Shown: positions 34,762 to 44,239, numbered from the stretch's first letter. The stretch is DNA of 64,000 bases from Micromonospora sp. WMMD961 (GCF_029626145.1 NZ_JARUBJ010000002.1:2138501-2202500); one strand, 5' to 3'. The notes: generated by a model not told the origin, from the sequence alone. Made by a program: numbers and translations.

Positions 34762-35418
34762 GTGCGCTTGCTGGTGGTGGAGGACGAGGCCCGGTTGGCG
34801 GCTGCCCTGCAACGTGGGCTGCAGGCCGAGGGGTTCGCGGTGGACGTGGCGGGGACCGGCCCCGCCGGCCTGGACGCGGCCCGGTACGGCGGGTACGACG
34901 CGATGATCCTCGACGTGATGTTGCCCGGCCTCTCCGGCTACGAGCTGGTCCGGCGGCTGCGGGCGGAGCAGCACTGGTTGCCGGTGCTGATGCTCTCCGC
35001 CAAGGACGGCGAGTACGACCAGGCCGACGGCCTGGACTGCGGCGCCGACGACTACCTGACCAAACCCTTCTCGTACGTGGTGCTGCTGGCCCGACTGCGA
35101 GCGCTGCTGCGCCGAGGCGCGCCGGAGCGCCCGACGGTGCTCGCCGTCGGTGACCTGCGGCTGGACCCGGCCCGTCGACAGGTGACCCGGGCCGACGCCG
35201 AGGTGACGCTGACCGGGCGGGAGTTCGCGCTGCTGGACTACCTGATGCGCCGGCCGGGCCAGGTCGTCTCCAAGACCGAGTTGCTGGACCACGTCTGGGA
35301 CGCGAGCGTGGAGACCGCGCCGAACGCCGTCGAGGTGTACATCGGCTATCTGCGCCGCAAGCTCGGCCGGGACCGGCTGGAGACGATCCGGGGTGCCGGC
35401 TACCGGCTGGCGACGTGA
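34762..35418 (+). CDS. OmpR-family response regulator
   Basis: The 218-residue protein has a receiver domain with phosphoacceptor D51 in ILDVMLPG, K101 in LTKPFS, and a C-terminal winged helix (EFALLDYLMRRPGQVVSKTE; VEVYIGYLRRKL; GAGYRL). It is phosphorylated by the kinase encoded next, whose GTG lies within its stop codon. GTG 34762 starts the usual VRLLVVEDE. GTG 34759 is one codon longer. Confidence 0.94.
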   Translation: MRLLVVEDEARLAAALQRGLQAEGFAVDVAGTGPAGLDAARYGGYDAMILDVMLPGLSGYELVRRLRAEQHWLPVLMLSAKDGEYDQADGLDCGADDYLTKPFSYVVLLARLRALLRRGAPERPTVLAVGDLRLDPARRQVTRADAEVTLTGREFALLDYLMRRPGQVVSKTELLDHVWDASVETAPNAVEVYIGYLRRKLGRDRLETIRGAGYRLAT

Positions 35419-36884
35419 CCGCCGACGGCCCGGCATCCACACGTCGGGCCAGGCTCGGCCGGATGCCGGTCCTCGGGCTGCGCGGGCGGCTCATGGCGAT
35501 CGGAGTGCTCGGCCTCACCGTCGGGCTCGCCCTGGGTGGGGTGGTACTGCTCGGCGCGCTCGGCTTCGTGCTCCAGCGAACCGTCGACACCGAGGCGTTC
35601 CGGACCGCCGACGCGGTCGCCCTGCTCGCCGCCGAGGACGCGTTACCCGACCCGCTGCCGGTGGCCGGCGGTCAGGTGCGCGTCCAGGTCGTCGACGCGC
35701 AGGGGCGGATCAGGGCCGCCTCGATCGACGCCGACCGGCTGGTGCCGATGGTCCGCCCGGAGCGGCTGGACCACGACCGTCGGCAGCGACTGGAGGTGCC
35801 GGCCGAGCGGGTGGGGCTGGCCGGCCCGGTCCGGGTGGTCGCCGTACCCGTCGGCACGGCGGCGGACCCGCTCACCGTGCTGGTCGCCCGCTCGATGGCC
35901 GACGTGCGGCACAGCACCCACGTGGTGCGGACCATCCTGCTGGTCGCGTTCCCGCTGCTGGTGGCGGTGCTGGCCGCGGTGGCGTGGCGGGTGGTCGGCG
36001 CGACTCTGCGGCCGGTCGAGGCGCTGCGCCGAGGCGCGGAGGAGATCACTGGTCGGGCGTCCGCCGGCAGGTTGCCGGTGCCCGCGTCCGCCGACGAGAT
36101 CCACCGGTTGGCGGTCACCCTCAACGGCATGCTGGACCGGCTGGAATCCGCCCGGATCCGGCAGCGGGCATTCGTCTCCGACGCCGCACACGAGCTGCGC
36201 AGCCCGTTGACCAACATCCGGACCGAGCTGGAGGTGGCCCAGCGCCTCGCCGACCGGACGGACTGGACAGCGGTGACCGCCAACCTGCTCGTCGACACCG
36301 ACCGGTTGAGCCGGCTGGTCGACGACCTCCTGCTGCTGGCCCGCCTGGACGAAGCTCCACCGAGCCGAGGGGTCGACCCGGTGGAGTTGGGCGCGCTTCT
36401 GGCCGAGGTCGCCGCCCGCTACCCGTCACCACCGGTCCGGGTGGAGTCGCCGCCGGACCCGCTGTGGACGACCGGCAACACCGACGAGCTGCGTCGTGTG
36501 CTGGCCAACCTGGTCGACAACGCGGTCCGGCACGCGTACGGCAGTGTCGTGCTCGCGGCCGAGGCGACCTCTACGGCGGTGGGGCGTGTGGTCGGGCCGG
36601 GCGTCGGGGCGTACCACCTGGTGACGGTGACCGACGACGGCCCGGGGATCCCGGTCGCGGACCGGGAGCGGGTCTTCGATCGGTTCACCCGCCTGGACGA
36701 CGGACGGGCCCGCGACGACGGGGGCGCCGGCCTGGGGCTGGCCATCGTCCGGGAGTTGGTGCGACGTGCGGGCGGCGGCATCGCCCTGACCGACGGGCCC
36801 GAGCAGCGTGGGCTGCGGGTGCGCCTGCTGCTGCCGGCGGCAGCCACCGAGGACCGCCGTGGGTCACATCCGGACGGACCGTGA
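35415..36884 (+). CDS. Membrane sensor histidine kinase
   Basis: The 489-residue protein has membrane helices at about residues 27-56 and 172-195, a short extracellular sensor between them, HAMP, a HisKA domain with H259 in SDAAHELRSPLTN, and a HATPase domain (NLVDNAVRHA, DDGPGIP, GGAGLGLAIV). It forms a two-component pair with the preceding regulator (4-base overlap). The stimulus is unknown, with the divergent RseB/LolA-like exported protein as a candidate envelope link. Confidence 0.94.
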   Translation: MTADGPASTRRARLGRMPVLGLRGRLMAIGVLGLTVGLALGGVVLLGALGFVLQRTVDTEAFRTADAVALLAAEDALPDPLPVAGGQVRVQVVDAQGRIRAASIDADRLVPMVRPERLDHDRRQRLEVPAERVGLAGPVRVVAVPVGTAADPLTVLVARSMADVRHSTHVVRTILLVAFPLLVAVLAAVAWRVVGATLRPVEALRRGAEEITGRASAGRLPVPASADEIHRLAVTLNGMLDRLESARIRQRAFVSDAAHELRSPLTNIRTELEVAQRLADRTDWTAVTANLLVDTDRLSRLVDDLLLLARLDEAPPSRGVDPVELGALLAEVAARYPSPPVRVESPPDPLWTTGNTDELRRVLANLVDNAVRHAYGSVVLAAEATSTAVGRVVGPGVGAYHLVTVTDDGPGIPVADRERVFDRFTRLDDGRARDDGGAGLGLAIVRELVRRAGGGIALTDGPEQRGLRVRLLLPAAATEDRRGSHPDGP

Positions 36885-37269
36885 CGACATTGACAGTCCG
36901 TGACGGCGACGGACCCCCCCATCCACCCCACGACGATCCTTTGCTGTGCACCCGCGGATGCGACAGCTACGTAGTGTGATGCTTGCCGCGCGTCTGCCGG
37001 AACGCCCATCGCGACGTCTCACCTGTTCAACCGTGGTGGTGCGTATTGGTAAGCACAGCAAAGGCGGGTTGAGGCGTGCGATGGGGGTGCGTTGGGTGTG
37101 ACGGGGCGTGACTGTGTGTTCGCCGGCAGGTGCGCCACGCTGAGTGAGGGCGGCAGGGGCGTGGTCGCAGGGCGCGGCTGGCAGGGCGTCGCTGGCAGGG
37201 CCGGCTGGTGAGGGCCCGGCGGCCGGGTCGGAGGTGGCCGGTCGGCGGCCGCCGGTGAGTGCGGCGGGG
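36885..37269. other. Intergenic region without a supported gene
   Basis: This 385-base gap lies between the kinase and the convergent TPR gene. Open frames here show no protein-like pattern. Bases 37150-37205 contain short GGCAGGGC-type repeats. No clear hairpin with long perfect arms was found. Confidence 0.6.
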
Positions 37270-38832
37270 TCAGCGGCGGCGGGTGCAGACCTGCTCGGAG
37301 CTCGCGACGGTGTCGGTGGACCAGACGACCGCGACGGTGAAGCAGTAGTCGTTGGTGCGGTTGAGCGCGTAGATGACGTAGGTGGTGGTGCCGGCGGGCA
37401 GGGTCGCGAAGACGTTGCGGTCCTGGCCGGTGCGGCCACCCGCGATGACCACCGGGCCCTCGCTGCCGGCGGGGTAGGTCCAGTTCAGGGCGATGCTGTC
37501 CCGGGTGTCGCGCAACGTCACCGTGCCGGGTGGACTGCCTGGCGGCGCCGCGATACCGCCCGGCGTGGGCGGGGCACCGGTCGAGGCGGGTGCGGTGCTG
37601 GTCGGAGGTGCGGCGGTGGGGGAGCCGCTGGCCGGCGGCGGGGTCGGCTCGTCGCCGCCGACCCGGGCCACCCCGGCGATCACCGCGGCCGCGCCGAGTA
37701 GCACCACGACCACGCCGGCCACCAGCACCGGCACCAGCCGGTTGCGCTGCGTCGGCGGCGCCCGGTGCACCGGTACCGGCAGCAACCGGGACGGCGTGTA
37801 CGGCTCGAGCGGCGCGTACGGCTCGGGCGGCCGGCGCAGCCGGTACACCCCGGACTGCTCCTCCGTGCCGCCGGCCAGCCCGACCACCGACGGGGGCACC
37901 GGAGCATCCGTGGGGTACGGCGTGGACTCGCTCGCCGGCTCCGGCGGCCACCCCGCCGACCCGACGGGTTCGTCGGCCGGCGTTCGGGGATTGGGAACGG
38001 ACCCGCCCGCCGCCGTCGCGGTGTGCTGCGGCGGAGGTGTCGATGGCTGGTAGCCGGCCTCCGCCGGGCCGCTCTCGTGCGGTGGGACGCGGGCGGCCGG
38101 CACGACCGGGCTGTCCCGCGCGGTGGGTGGGTTGTGGGTGCAGGCGTGGTCGGGATTGGCCGCCGCCCGGGCCAGGGTCGCCACCTGCGCCGCCAACGGG
38201 TCGTCGGCCGGCAGGTGCTGCCGGCACAGTTCGCGGGCCAACGCCAGGTTGTCGTGTGCCTCGGCGAACTGCCCGCAGTCACGCTGCATCGCCCCGAGCC
38301 GCGCCAGCATCTTGATGCCGCTCGGATGCCCGTCGCCGTACACCTCGCGGTGCAGCTCCCAGGCGTCCTGGAGCCGGTCACGGGCCACCGTGCACTGGCC
38401 GCGGGCGTACTCGACGGTGGCCAGGTCGGCGTGCGCGGCGAGCACCCGCAGGGACTCGGGACCGTCCTGCGCGGTCAGCTCGATGATGACTTCCTGGTAG
38501 AGCCGGGCGGCGCGGGAGTGGCTGCCGACCCGGTGCAGCACCGCGGCCAGGGTCGCCGCGGCGGCCACCGTGCGCGGGTCGGAGCGGCCGTGCAGCCGGG
38601 TGGTGGCCGCGTACGCGAAGGCGGCCCAGCCTCGGGCCGAATGCGGCTCACCGAGGGCGACCAGCACCCGCGCCTGAAGGCTGGCCGCCTCGGCCAGTTC
38701 GGCGGTGGCGTTGGCCGGGCGGGGGTCGGCGTCGGTGAGCGCGTCGGCGAGAAGCTGCTGCGCGCCGGCCAGATCGCCAGCCGACACGAGGTCGTGCGCC
38801 TGATCAGTCAGTTCACCGAAGCCGGAAGACAC
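37270..38832 (-). CDS. TPR protein with membrane helix and FN3-like C-terminus
   Basis: The 520-residue protein has an N-terminal helical region of TPR-type repeats (to about residue 215), a disordered Pro-rich segment, one membrane helix (about 370-392, LVPVLVAGVVVVLLGAAAVIAG) and a C-terminal beta domain of fibronectin type III pattern (SIALNWTYPAGSEGPVVIAGG; TTYVIYALN). The topology suggests cytoplasmic repeats and an external FN3 domain. No enzyme motif is present. The GTG start 38832 is provisional. Confidence 0.78.
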   Translation of the reverse strand: MSSGFGELTDQAHDLVSAGDLAGAQQLLADALTDADPRPANATAELAEAASLQARVLVALGEPHSARGWAAFAYAATTRLHGRSDPRTVAAAATLAAVLHRVGSHSRAARLYQEVIIELTAQDGPESLRVLAAHADLATVEYARGQCTVARDRLQDAWELHREVYGDGHPSGIKMLARLGAMQRDCGQFAEAHDNLALARELCRQHLPADDPLAAQVATLARAAANPDHACTHNPPTARDSPVVPAARVPPHESGPAEAGYQPSTPPPQHTATAAGGSVPNPRTPADEPVGSAGWPPEPASESTPYPTDAPVPPSVVGLAGGTEEQSGVYRLRRPPEPYAPLEPYTPSRLLPVPVHRAPPTQRNRLVPVLVAGVVVVLLGAAAVIAGVARVGGDEPTPPPASGSPTAAPPTSTAPASTGAPPTPGGIAAPPGSPPGTVTLRDTRDSIALNWTYPAGSEGPVVIAGGRTGQDRNVFATLPAGTTTYVIYALNRTNDYCFTVAVVWSTDTVASSEQVCTRRR

Positions 38833-38889
38833 GCCCCATCGTGCTCATTTGACGACGGTAAGTACAAGACCCGCGCCGGTGTCGATTGG

Positions 38890-39354
38890 TCAGGATCCGG
38901 TCAGGTGCTCGGCCAGCGTCTCGCTGATCCGCCGGAGCTGGTCCACCTGGGCAGGGCTCAACGCGTCGAACAGGTGCCGGCGTACCCCCTCGACGTGGCC
39001 GGGGGCGGCGGCCGCGAGGGTGGCGAAACCCTCGTCGGTGAGCAGCGCGATCTGCCCGCGCCGGTCGGTGGGGCAGTCCTCCCGGCGCACCCAGCCGGCA
39101 GCCTCGAGTCGGGCCACGGCGTGCGAGAGCCGGCTGCGTGACGACCCGGCGGCCTGGGCCAACTCGCTCATCCGTAGTTGGCGACCAGGCGCTTCGGAGA
39201 GCTGGACCAGGATCTCGTAGTACGCGTGCGGCATGCCCGCGTCGCGTTGCAGCTCGCGGTCGAGCGTGTCCATCAGCACCCGCGACGCGGTGAGGTACGC
39301 GCGCCACGTGCGCTGCTCGTCGGAGTCCAGCCAGCGGGTCATGACCGTCATCAT
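38890..39354 (-). CDS. MarR-family transcriptional regulator
   Basis: The 154-residue product has the winged helix of MarR proteins: QLRMSELAQAAGSSRSRLSHAVARLEAAGWVRRE and the wing TDRRGQIALLTDEG. ATG 39354, 39351 and 39342 are all possible starts, and the first may be leaderless. It is divergent from a VOC-family gene with a dyad between them, the usual arrangement for a MarR repressor controlling its neighbour and itself. Confidence 0.9.
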   Translation of the reverse strand: MMTVMTRWLDSDEQRTWRAYLTASRVLMDTLDRELQRDAGMPHAYYEILVQLSEAPGRQLRMSELAQAAGSSRSRLSHAVARLEAAGWVRREDCPTDRRGQIALLTDEGFATLAAAAPGHVEGVRRHLFDALSPAQVDQLRRISETLAEHLTGS

Positions 39355-39364
39355 AACCCAATTA

Positions 39365-39378
39365 GTTGAACGCTCAAC
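39365..39378. promoter_or_regulatory. Probable MarR operator
   Basis: GTTGAACGCTCAAC is a 14-bp dyad (GTTGA arms, 4-base centre) in the 46-base gap between the divergent MarR and VOC genes. Arms of TTGA/TCAA are typical for MarR sites. It probably overlaps both promoters. Confidence 0.65.
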
Positions 39379-39400
39379 AAACCCGCGCTAGCATCGGGCC

Positions 39401-39922
39401 ATGGGTATCCACAGGCTCAACCACGCGGTCCTCTACGTCAGTGACCTCGCCCGCAGCGTCGCGTTCTACCGTGACGTGCTGGGCTTCCGGCCGGTGGCGA
39501 TGACCCCGGACGGCTTCCGCGGCGCGACCTTCCTCCAGGCCCCCGACTCCACCAACGACCACGACCTCGGCCTGTTCGAGATCGGCGCCGGTGCCGGGCG
39601 GTCCACCGCAGGCCGGGCCACCGTCGGCCTCTACCACCTCGCCTGGGAGGTGGACACCCTCGACGAGCTGGCCGCCACCGCCGAGCGGCTCGCCGCCGCC
39701 GGGGCGCTGGCCGGCACCTCCGACCACGGCACGACCAAGAGCCTCTACGGCAAGGACCCGGACGGGCTGGAGTTCGAGATCGTCTGGCTGGTCCCCGCCG
39801 ACCTGCTCGACGACGACGCCCTCGCTGCCCGCAAGCAGATCGGTCGGCTCCACCTGGACGCCGAGCGGCAGCGCTACGGCGGGCAGACCAGGGGCGGGGT
39901 GGGGATCTCCGTCCCGGTCTGA
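39401..39922 (+). CDS. VOC-family protein (glyoxalase/extradiol dioxygenase fold)
   Basis: The 173-residue product begins GIHRLNHAVLYVSDLARSVAF, with metal-ligand H8, and continues with LYHLAWEVD (second His) and DGLEFEIVW (Glu). This His-His-Glu set fits a metal-dependent VOC enzyme similar to small catechol 2,3-dioxygenase-type proteins. The substrate is unknown. Control by the divergent MarR gene suggests a response to aromatic or electrophilic compounds. Confidence 0.87.
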   Translation: MGIHRLNHAVLYVSDLARSVAFYRDVLGFRPVAMTPDGFRGATFLQAPDSTNDHDLGLFEIGAGAGRSTAGRATVGLYHLAWEVDTLDELAATAERLAAAGALAGTSDHGTTKSLYGKDPDGLEFEIVWLVPADLLDDDALAARKQIGRLHLDAERQRYGGQTRGGVGISVPV

Positions 39923-39946
39923 TCGGCCTTAGGGTAGAACGGACCG

Positions 39947-40828
39947 ATGCCGACCGACCGGACCACCGATTTCCTCCGCGAGCTGCTGGTCCGCCAGTTG
40001 ACGACCTGGCTGCCCGCAGCCCTGCACCGCTCCCGGCGGGCCACCGTCGCGGTCGCGGGCGCGGACGTGGGCAGTGTGGAAGCCGCGCTGCGGCTGGTCG
40101 CCGCGCACGGCGACCAGGTGCGCGGCCGGCAGGTGACGGTGCTGGTGCTGGCCGACAACGCCGCCCTGCCGGCCCGACTCGGCCCGATCGAGGCGGAGTT
40201 GCCCGCCGAGGTCACCGTGCACCTGTTGTCCGGTGACCCCGACCGGCTTCCGGTCGCGGTGAAGGCCGCCGGGGCGGCCGGCGCCCCCCTGTTCTCCTTC
40301 GTGGACCTGCCCGGCGTGGTGACGCCGAAGCTGGTCACCGCCGCTACCAACGGCCGTGCCGGAGAGCTGCTGTTGCACGCCGGTGACAGCGCTCGCGAGG
40401 CGCTCGTCTCTGCCGGCTTCCCGCTGGTCGCCGAGGTGGCGCCGGTGCTGCCGGACGGGGAGGCGGCCGGTGTGGTCGCGTTCGGCAGCCGCTCCGACCG
40501 GAGCCTGGAGGCGGTCCGCGACGTGCTCTGGGCGGTCGGCGCGGATCTCGACGTGCACTACCGCGACCCGGCCGACCCGATGGGCGCGACTGTCGACGTG
40601 GCCGCCGAGCCCGAACTCGAACCGCTGGCCCGCGAGCTGCTTGCCGAACTGCGCCGGGGCGGTTCACGGCCGGTCACCGAGCTGCGCCGGCACACCCTCA
40701 CCGCGACCGTCTACCGTGCCGCCGACGCCAACCGGGCACTCGCCGACCTGCTCGACGCCGGTGACGTGCGACGTGAACGCGAGTCCGGGCGGCTGGCCGG
40801 CGACGAGATCATCTCCCTGGCGCGCTGA
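39947..40828 (+). CDS. Hypothetical protein
   Basis: The 293-residue product has an N-terminal alpha/beta part with a glycine-poor Rossmann-like beginning (RATVAVAGADVGSVEAAL) and strand-helix alternation, and a C-terminal helical winged-helix-like part (DANRALADLLDAGDVRRERESGRL). No catalytic motif is recognised, and no family name is offered. It lies 24 bases after the VOC gene and may share its transcript. A perfect terminator follows. Confidence 0.75.
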   Translation: MPTDRTTDFLRELLVRQLTTWLPAALHRSRRATVAVAGADVGSVEAALRLVAAHGDQVRGRQVTVLVLADNAALPARLGPIEAELPAEVTVHLLSGDPDRLPVAVKAAGAAGAPLFSFVDLPGVVTPKLVTAATNGRAGELLLHAGDSAREALVSAGFPLVAEVAPVLPDGEAAGVVAFGSRSDRSLEAVRDVLWAVGADLDVHYRDPADPMGATVDVAAEPELEPLARELLAELRRGGSRPVTELRRHTLTATVYRAADANRALADLLDAGDVRRERESGRLAGDEIISLAR

Positions 40829-40848
40829 GCGTCCCGCCCCACAGACGC

Positions 40849-40885
40849 CGAGCGGGGTGCCGGTGAATCACCGGCACCCCGCTCG
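40849..40885. terminator. Bidirectional terminator, 17-bp perfect stem
   Basis: The arms 40849-40865 and 40869-40885 are exact complements around a 3-base loop AAT. It lies between convergent genes, 20 bases past one stop and 13 past the other. Confidence 0.85.
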
Positions 40886-40898
40886 ACCCCCGGGATGT

Positions 40899-41078
40899 CT
40901 ACGACCGGGACTTGTCCTGCTTCCAGGACAGCGGACCCGGCAGGTCGACCCGGTGCGCACGCGCCCTGGAGTTCCAGGACCAGCGCCCGATCTTGATGCT
41001 CCACGAGGAGAAGCCGTTCTCGGTGAAGTTCAGGATGATCGGACCGTACTTCTTGCGCTTACGAAACATGAGGCCCAT
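40899..41078 (-). CDS. DUF4236-domain small protein
   Basis: The 59-residue product contains MFRKRKKYGPIILNFTENG and FSSWSIKIGRWSWN, the DUF4236 core, followed by a basic tail. Function is unknown. The family is short and often encoded alone in actinomycetes. GGGGAG precedes ATG 41078. Confidence 0.88.
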   Translation of the reverse strand: MGLMFRKRKKYGPIILNFTENGFSSWSIKIGRWSWNSRARAHRVDLPGPLSWKQDKSRS

Positions 41079-41268
41079 CGGAGGTCTCCCCTCGTCACCG
41101 TTCCCTGCCGTGTCGCGATCGAACTTGCCCGAACGGGCAACTCTTGAAACCCTCTCGCCGTCCGCCCTGGACAGTGCCGACCCGGCATCCACAGTCCCTG
41201 TTGACCAGACGGGTGTCGCGGCACGTTCAGCGCCCCGGCGGTGGTCGCGACGTCGTGACGCGCGACGG

Positions 41269-41724
41269 TCAGCGGGGCTCCCAGGCGTCGGGCAACGCGG
41301 TGAGCTTGCGGACGTGGGCGGGCAGCCGACCGCTGACGATCTCGGCGAGGCTCACCTCGTCGACGACCCGCCGCACCGCGGCGCGCACTGCCACCCACAG
41401 GCCGGGCAGGTTCTCCGCCGAACCCTCGTAGCGGGTCTCCTCGGGGCGCAGCCCGCGTACCCCGGCCAGGGGGCCCTCCACGGCGCGCAGCACCGCGCCG
41501 ACGGTCACCTCGCGCGGCGGACGCGCGAGGGTGTAGCCGCCCTCGGCGCCGCGCTGGGCCCGCACGATGCCAGCCCGGCGCAGGTCCGCCAGGACCGCCT
41601 CCAGGAACTTGCGGGGCATGTCCTGCTCGGCGGCGATGGCCTGGGTGGACAGCAGCGAAGGGTACGCGGTGGCGAGGCTCAGCGCTGCCCGTACCGCATA
41701 GTCGCCGCGCGCGGAGATCTGCAC
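41269..41724 (-). CDS. Rrf2-family transcriptional regulator without Fe-S cysteines
   Basis: The 151-residue product has the Rrf2 winged helix (ISARGDYAVRAALSLA; QAIAAEQDMPRKFLEAVLADLRRAGIV condensed) and RGAEGGYTLARPP. The region where IscR/NsrR have three cysteines (RGLRPEETRYEGSAENLPGL) has none, so it should not hold an Fe-S cluster. GTG 41724 begins the conserved domain, 7 bases after the AraC-gene stop, so the two may be co-transcribed. Confidence 0.88.
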   Translation of the reverse strand: MQISARGDYAVRAALSLATAYPSLLSTQAIAAEQDMPRKFLEAVLADLRRAGIVRAQRGAEGGYTLARPPREVTVGAVLRAVEGPLAGVRGLRPEETRYEGSAENLPGLWVAVRAAVRRVVDEVSLAEIVSGRLPAHVRKLTALPDAWEPR

Positions 41725-41731
41725 CCTGCCA

Positions 41732-42712
41732 TCATGCCCGGCCGGCACCGCCTGCCGGCGCGGTGGGCGACCCGGGTCGCATGGCGTGACCGCCGTTCGT
41801 CGAGCCTCCGGCGCCGAACCGGCCTCCGTTGGCACCCGTGGGCTCGGTCGGCGGCCGGGGCCGGACCACCCGGGCGGCGGGTTGATCCCGCGCGGTGCGG
41901 AACGCGCCGGGGCTGACCCCGACCTCGCGGGTGAAGAAGCGGCCGAAGTTCGTGGGCTCGGAGAAGCCGAGATGCCGGCCGATCTGGGCGATCGGCTGGT
42001 CGGTCGCGGCGAGGAGTCGGCCGGCCTGCAACGCCACCCGCTCGTCGATGACCTGCTTGGCGCTGCGACCCCTGACGGCCAGGCAGGCGCGGGTCAGGGT
42101 CCGTACCGAGCAACGGAGGCGGGCGGCGTAGTCCTCCACCCGGCGGGTGTGCGGGTAGCCGTGCTCCACCTCCCGGCGGAACCGGTGGAACGTCTCGTCC
42201 TCGGGTCGAGGCGTCGACCGGTCGGCGTTCGCCAGGGCCAGCCGCAGCAGCAGCACGGCGAGTTGGTGGCGGAGCAGCGCACGGGCGGTGGGGCTGTGGG
42301 AGTGCCGTTGGCAGTCCACCGCCAGCTGGCTCACCTCGCTGATCACCGCGTCCTCGTCCTCACCGGCCAACTGCCGCCAGGTCACCGGTGTGTCCAACTC
42401 GACGCCGAAGCCGCGCAGCGCCTCTGGTTCCCAGGCGACCACGCTGGCGTCGAACTGTCGACCGGCGCAGCGCAGCACCTGGCCGGCGCGGACCCGCAGC
42501 AGCGTGCCGGGCCGGCAGGGCAACGGCTGGAAGTCGAGTTCCGCGTCGCCGTGCCCGCGCGTGGTGAGGATCAACAGCTCCCGCTCGACGATCACCGGCC
42601 GACGCCAGCGCGGGTCGGTGGAGAGGTCGGCCAACGCGAACGTGGCAATCTCGTCGGGGACGGGTGACGCCGTTCCGATCGGTGGCGCGGGGGAGGGACC
42701 GGTGGAGACCAT
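41732..42712 (-). CDS. AraC-family transcriptional regulator
   Basis: The 326-residue protein has a cupin-like N-terminal half and a C-terminal double helix-turn-helix: DYAARLRCSVRTLTRACLAV and IAQIGRHLGFSEPTNFGRFF. It is followed by a disordered Gly/Pro tail of about 45 residues that is longer than usual. The ATG at 42712 is about 200 bases from a divergent SDR gene, which is a possible target. The effector is unknown. Confidence 0.9.
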   Translation of the reverse strand: MVSTGPSPAPPIGTASPVPDEIATFALADLSTDPRWRRPVIVERELLILTTRGHGDAELDFQPLPCRPGTLLRVRAGQVLRCAGRQFDASVVAWEPEALRGFGVELDTPVTWRQLAGEDEDAVISEVSQLAVDCQRHSHSPTARALLRHQLAVLLLRLALANADRSTPRPEDETFHRFRREVEHGYPHTRRVEDYAARLRCSVRTLTRACLAVRGRSAKQVIDERVALQAGRLLAATDQPIAQIGRHLGFSEPTNFGRFFTREVGVSPGAFRTARDQPAARVVRPRPPTEPTGANGGRFGAGGSTNGGHAMRPGSPTAPAGGAGRA

Positions 42713-42915
42713 CGCCTGCGACGGTAGCCCGAACCGCAGGTCATCGCATCCCGATCGACGCGCGCGGCGAAACCCGCGCGTCGATCCGGGCTTGTCGCGG
42801 TCCTGGTGACCGGGCTACGTTACCCGGCGGTAGCGCCGTCCGGTCCGCGGTCCGTCCGGCGCACCGTCGGCCACCCGAGCGGCCGGCGGCCCCGCCGACT
42901 CGCGATGGGATGGGC

Positions 42916-43692
42916 ATGACTCAACTGTTCTCGGTCGAAGGCAAGACGGTCCTGGTCACCGGCGGTTCGCGAGGGATCGGCCTGATGATCGCCCAAGGCT
43001 TCGTCCGGGCCGGAGCGCACGTGATCATCTCGTCCCGCAAGGCCGACGTCTGCGAGGCGGTCGCCAAGGAACTCTCCGCCGAGGGGCGCTGCGAGGCCAT
43101 GCCCGCCGACCTCGGCACCGATGCCGGCGCCGAGGCGCTGGCCGCCGCCGTGCGCGAGCGCTGCGACCGGCTCGACGTGCTGGTCAACAACGCGGGCGCC
43201 ACCTGGGGCGCGCCGCTGGAAGACTATCCGGAGGCCGCGTTCGACAAGCTCTGGGCGGTCAACGTCAAGGCCGTCTTCCGGCTCACCACCGCGCTGCTGC
43301 CGGCGCTACGCGCCGCCGCCACCGCCGACGACCCGGCCCGCGTCATCAACATCGGGTCGATCGACGGCGTCCGGGTGCCGTTCATGGAGGTGTACGCGTA
43401 CTCGGCCACCAAGGCCGCCGTGCACATGCTCACCCGCAGCCTCGCCCACCAACTGGCCAGCGAGCAGATCACCGTCAACGCGATCGCCCCCGGCCCGTTC
43501 GAGAGCAAGATGATGGCGTTCGCACTGGACGACCCGGCGAGCCGGGCCGCCATCGAACAGCAGGTGCCGCTGGGCCGCATCGGACGCCCCGAGGACATGG
43601 CCGGCACCGCCATCTACCTCGCGTCGCGCGCCGGCGCGTACCTCACCGGCGCGGTCATTCCCGTCGACGGCGGCATCACCACGCACGGCTGA
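42916..43692 (+). CDS. Short-chain dehydrogenase/reductase
   Basis: The 258-residue protein has the classical SDR marks: cofactor loop TGGSRGIGL, NNAG, catalytic Ser in NIGSIDG, and YSATKAA with catalytic Tyr and Lys. The arginine in SSRKAD after the second strand suggests NADP preference. It resembles the FabG-like oxidoreductases of unknown substrate. ATG 42910 is two codons longer. Confidence 0.92.
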   Translation: MTQLFSVEGKTVLVTGGSRGIGLMIAQGFVRAGAHVIISSRKADVCEAVAKELSAEGRCEAMPADLGTDAGAEALAAAVRERCDRLDVLVNNAGATWGAPLEDYPEAAFDKLWAVNVKAVFRLTTALLPALRAAATADDPARVINIGSIDGVRVPFMEVYAYSATKAAVHMLTRSLAHQLASEQITVNAIAPGPFESKMMAFALDDPASRAAIEQQVPLGRIGRPEDMAGTAIYLASRAGAYLTGAVIPVDGGITTHG

Positions 43693-43742
43693 ACACCGGC
43701 CGGCCCGGGGCGGGCTGTCCGCGTACCCCCTGGATGTGTGCC

Positions 43743-43777
43743 GGGGCCGCGCGGACTCGGCAGATCCGCGCGGCCCC
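43743..43777. terminator. Bidirectional terminator, 13-bp stem
   Basis: GGGGCCGCGCGGA at 43743-43755 pairs exactly with 43765-43777 around a 9-base loop, between the convergent SDR and SsgA-like genes. Confidence 0.75.
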
Positions 43778-43807
43778 AGGGTTGGCCGGTGTTGCTCGTT
43801 CGGGCGG

Positions 43808-44239
43808 TCAGCGACCGGCGAGCAGCCGGTTCACCGCCGTGTCGACGTCCAGGTGCTCGGCCTCGCGACCGCGCGGAACGACGACGTAGGTCCGTCGAAG
43901 GAAACGCACCAGGACGCTGCGCGGCACCTCGAAGAGGGCGTTGCCGTCCGGTGACGAGAGGGCCAGCGCGACGAAGTCGCCACGCGGTGTGGCCCAGGGC
44001 CAGACCCGCACGTCCCCGATGCCGGCCGGCTCGTCCAGGCCGGTGACCAGAAGTTCGCGAGCGAACGACCAACTCACCGCCTCGCCCCCGGCCGATTCGG
44101 CATGGAACAGGACATGGACCGCATACGGGTCAGCAGGGTCGTAACGCAGACTGGCACGCACCGGCAAGGCGGTGGCGTCAGGTGCGACGAGCCTTAGCGA
44201 CGTCTCGACCTCTACGGTCGTCGGTCGGATGACACTCAT
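43808..44239 (-). CDS. SsgA-like sporulation and cell-division regulator
   Basis: The 143-residue product has the SsgA-like protein pattern: LPVRASLRYDPADPYAVHVLFH, WSFARELLVTGL, GDVRVWP and LSSPDGNALFEVP. These proteins are specific to morphologically complex actinomycetes. SsgB recruits FtsZ at sporulation septa, and this short form is closest to SsgB in length and pattern, though the subgroup is not certain. It is monocistronic. Confidence 0.92.
   Translation of the reverse strand: MSVIRPTTVEVETSLRLVAPDATALPVRASLRYDPADPYAVHVLFHAESAGGEAVSWSFARELLVTGLDEPAGIGDVRVWPWATPRGDFVALALSSPDGNALFEVPRSVLVRFLRRTYVVVPRGREAEHLDVDTAVNRLLAGR

Noticed and set aside
35393..36979. Long plus-strand open frame overlapping the histidine kinase gene
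   Set aside because: It is a shadow of the kinase gene in another frame. It is dominated by Arg, Gly and Pro and has no domain, whereas the kinase frame has all expected motifs.
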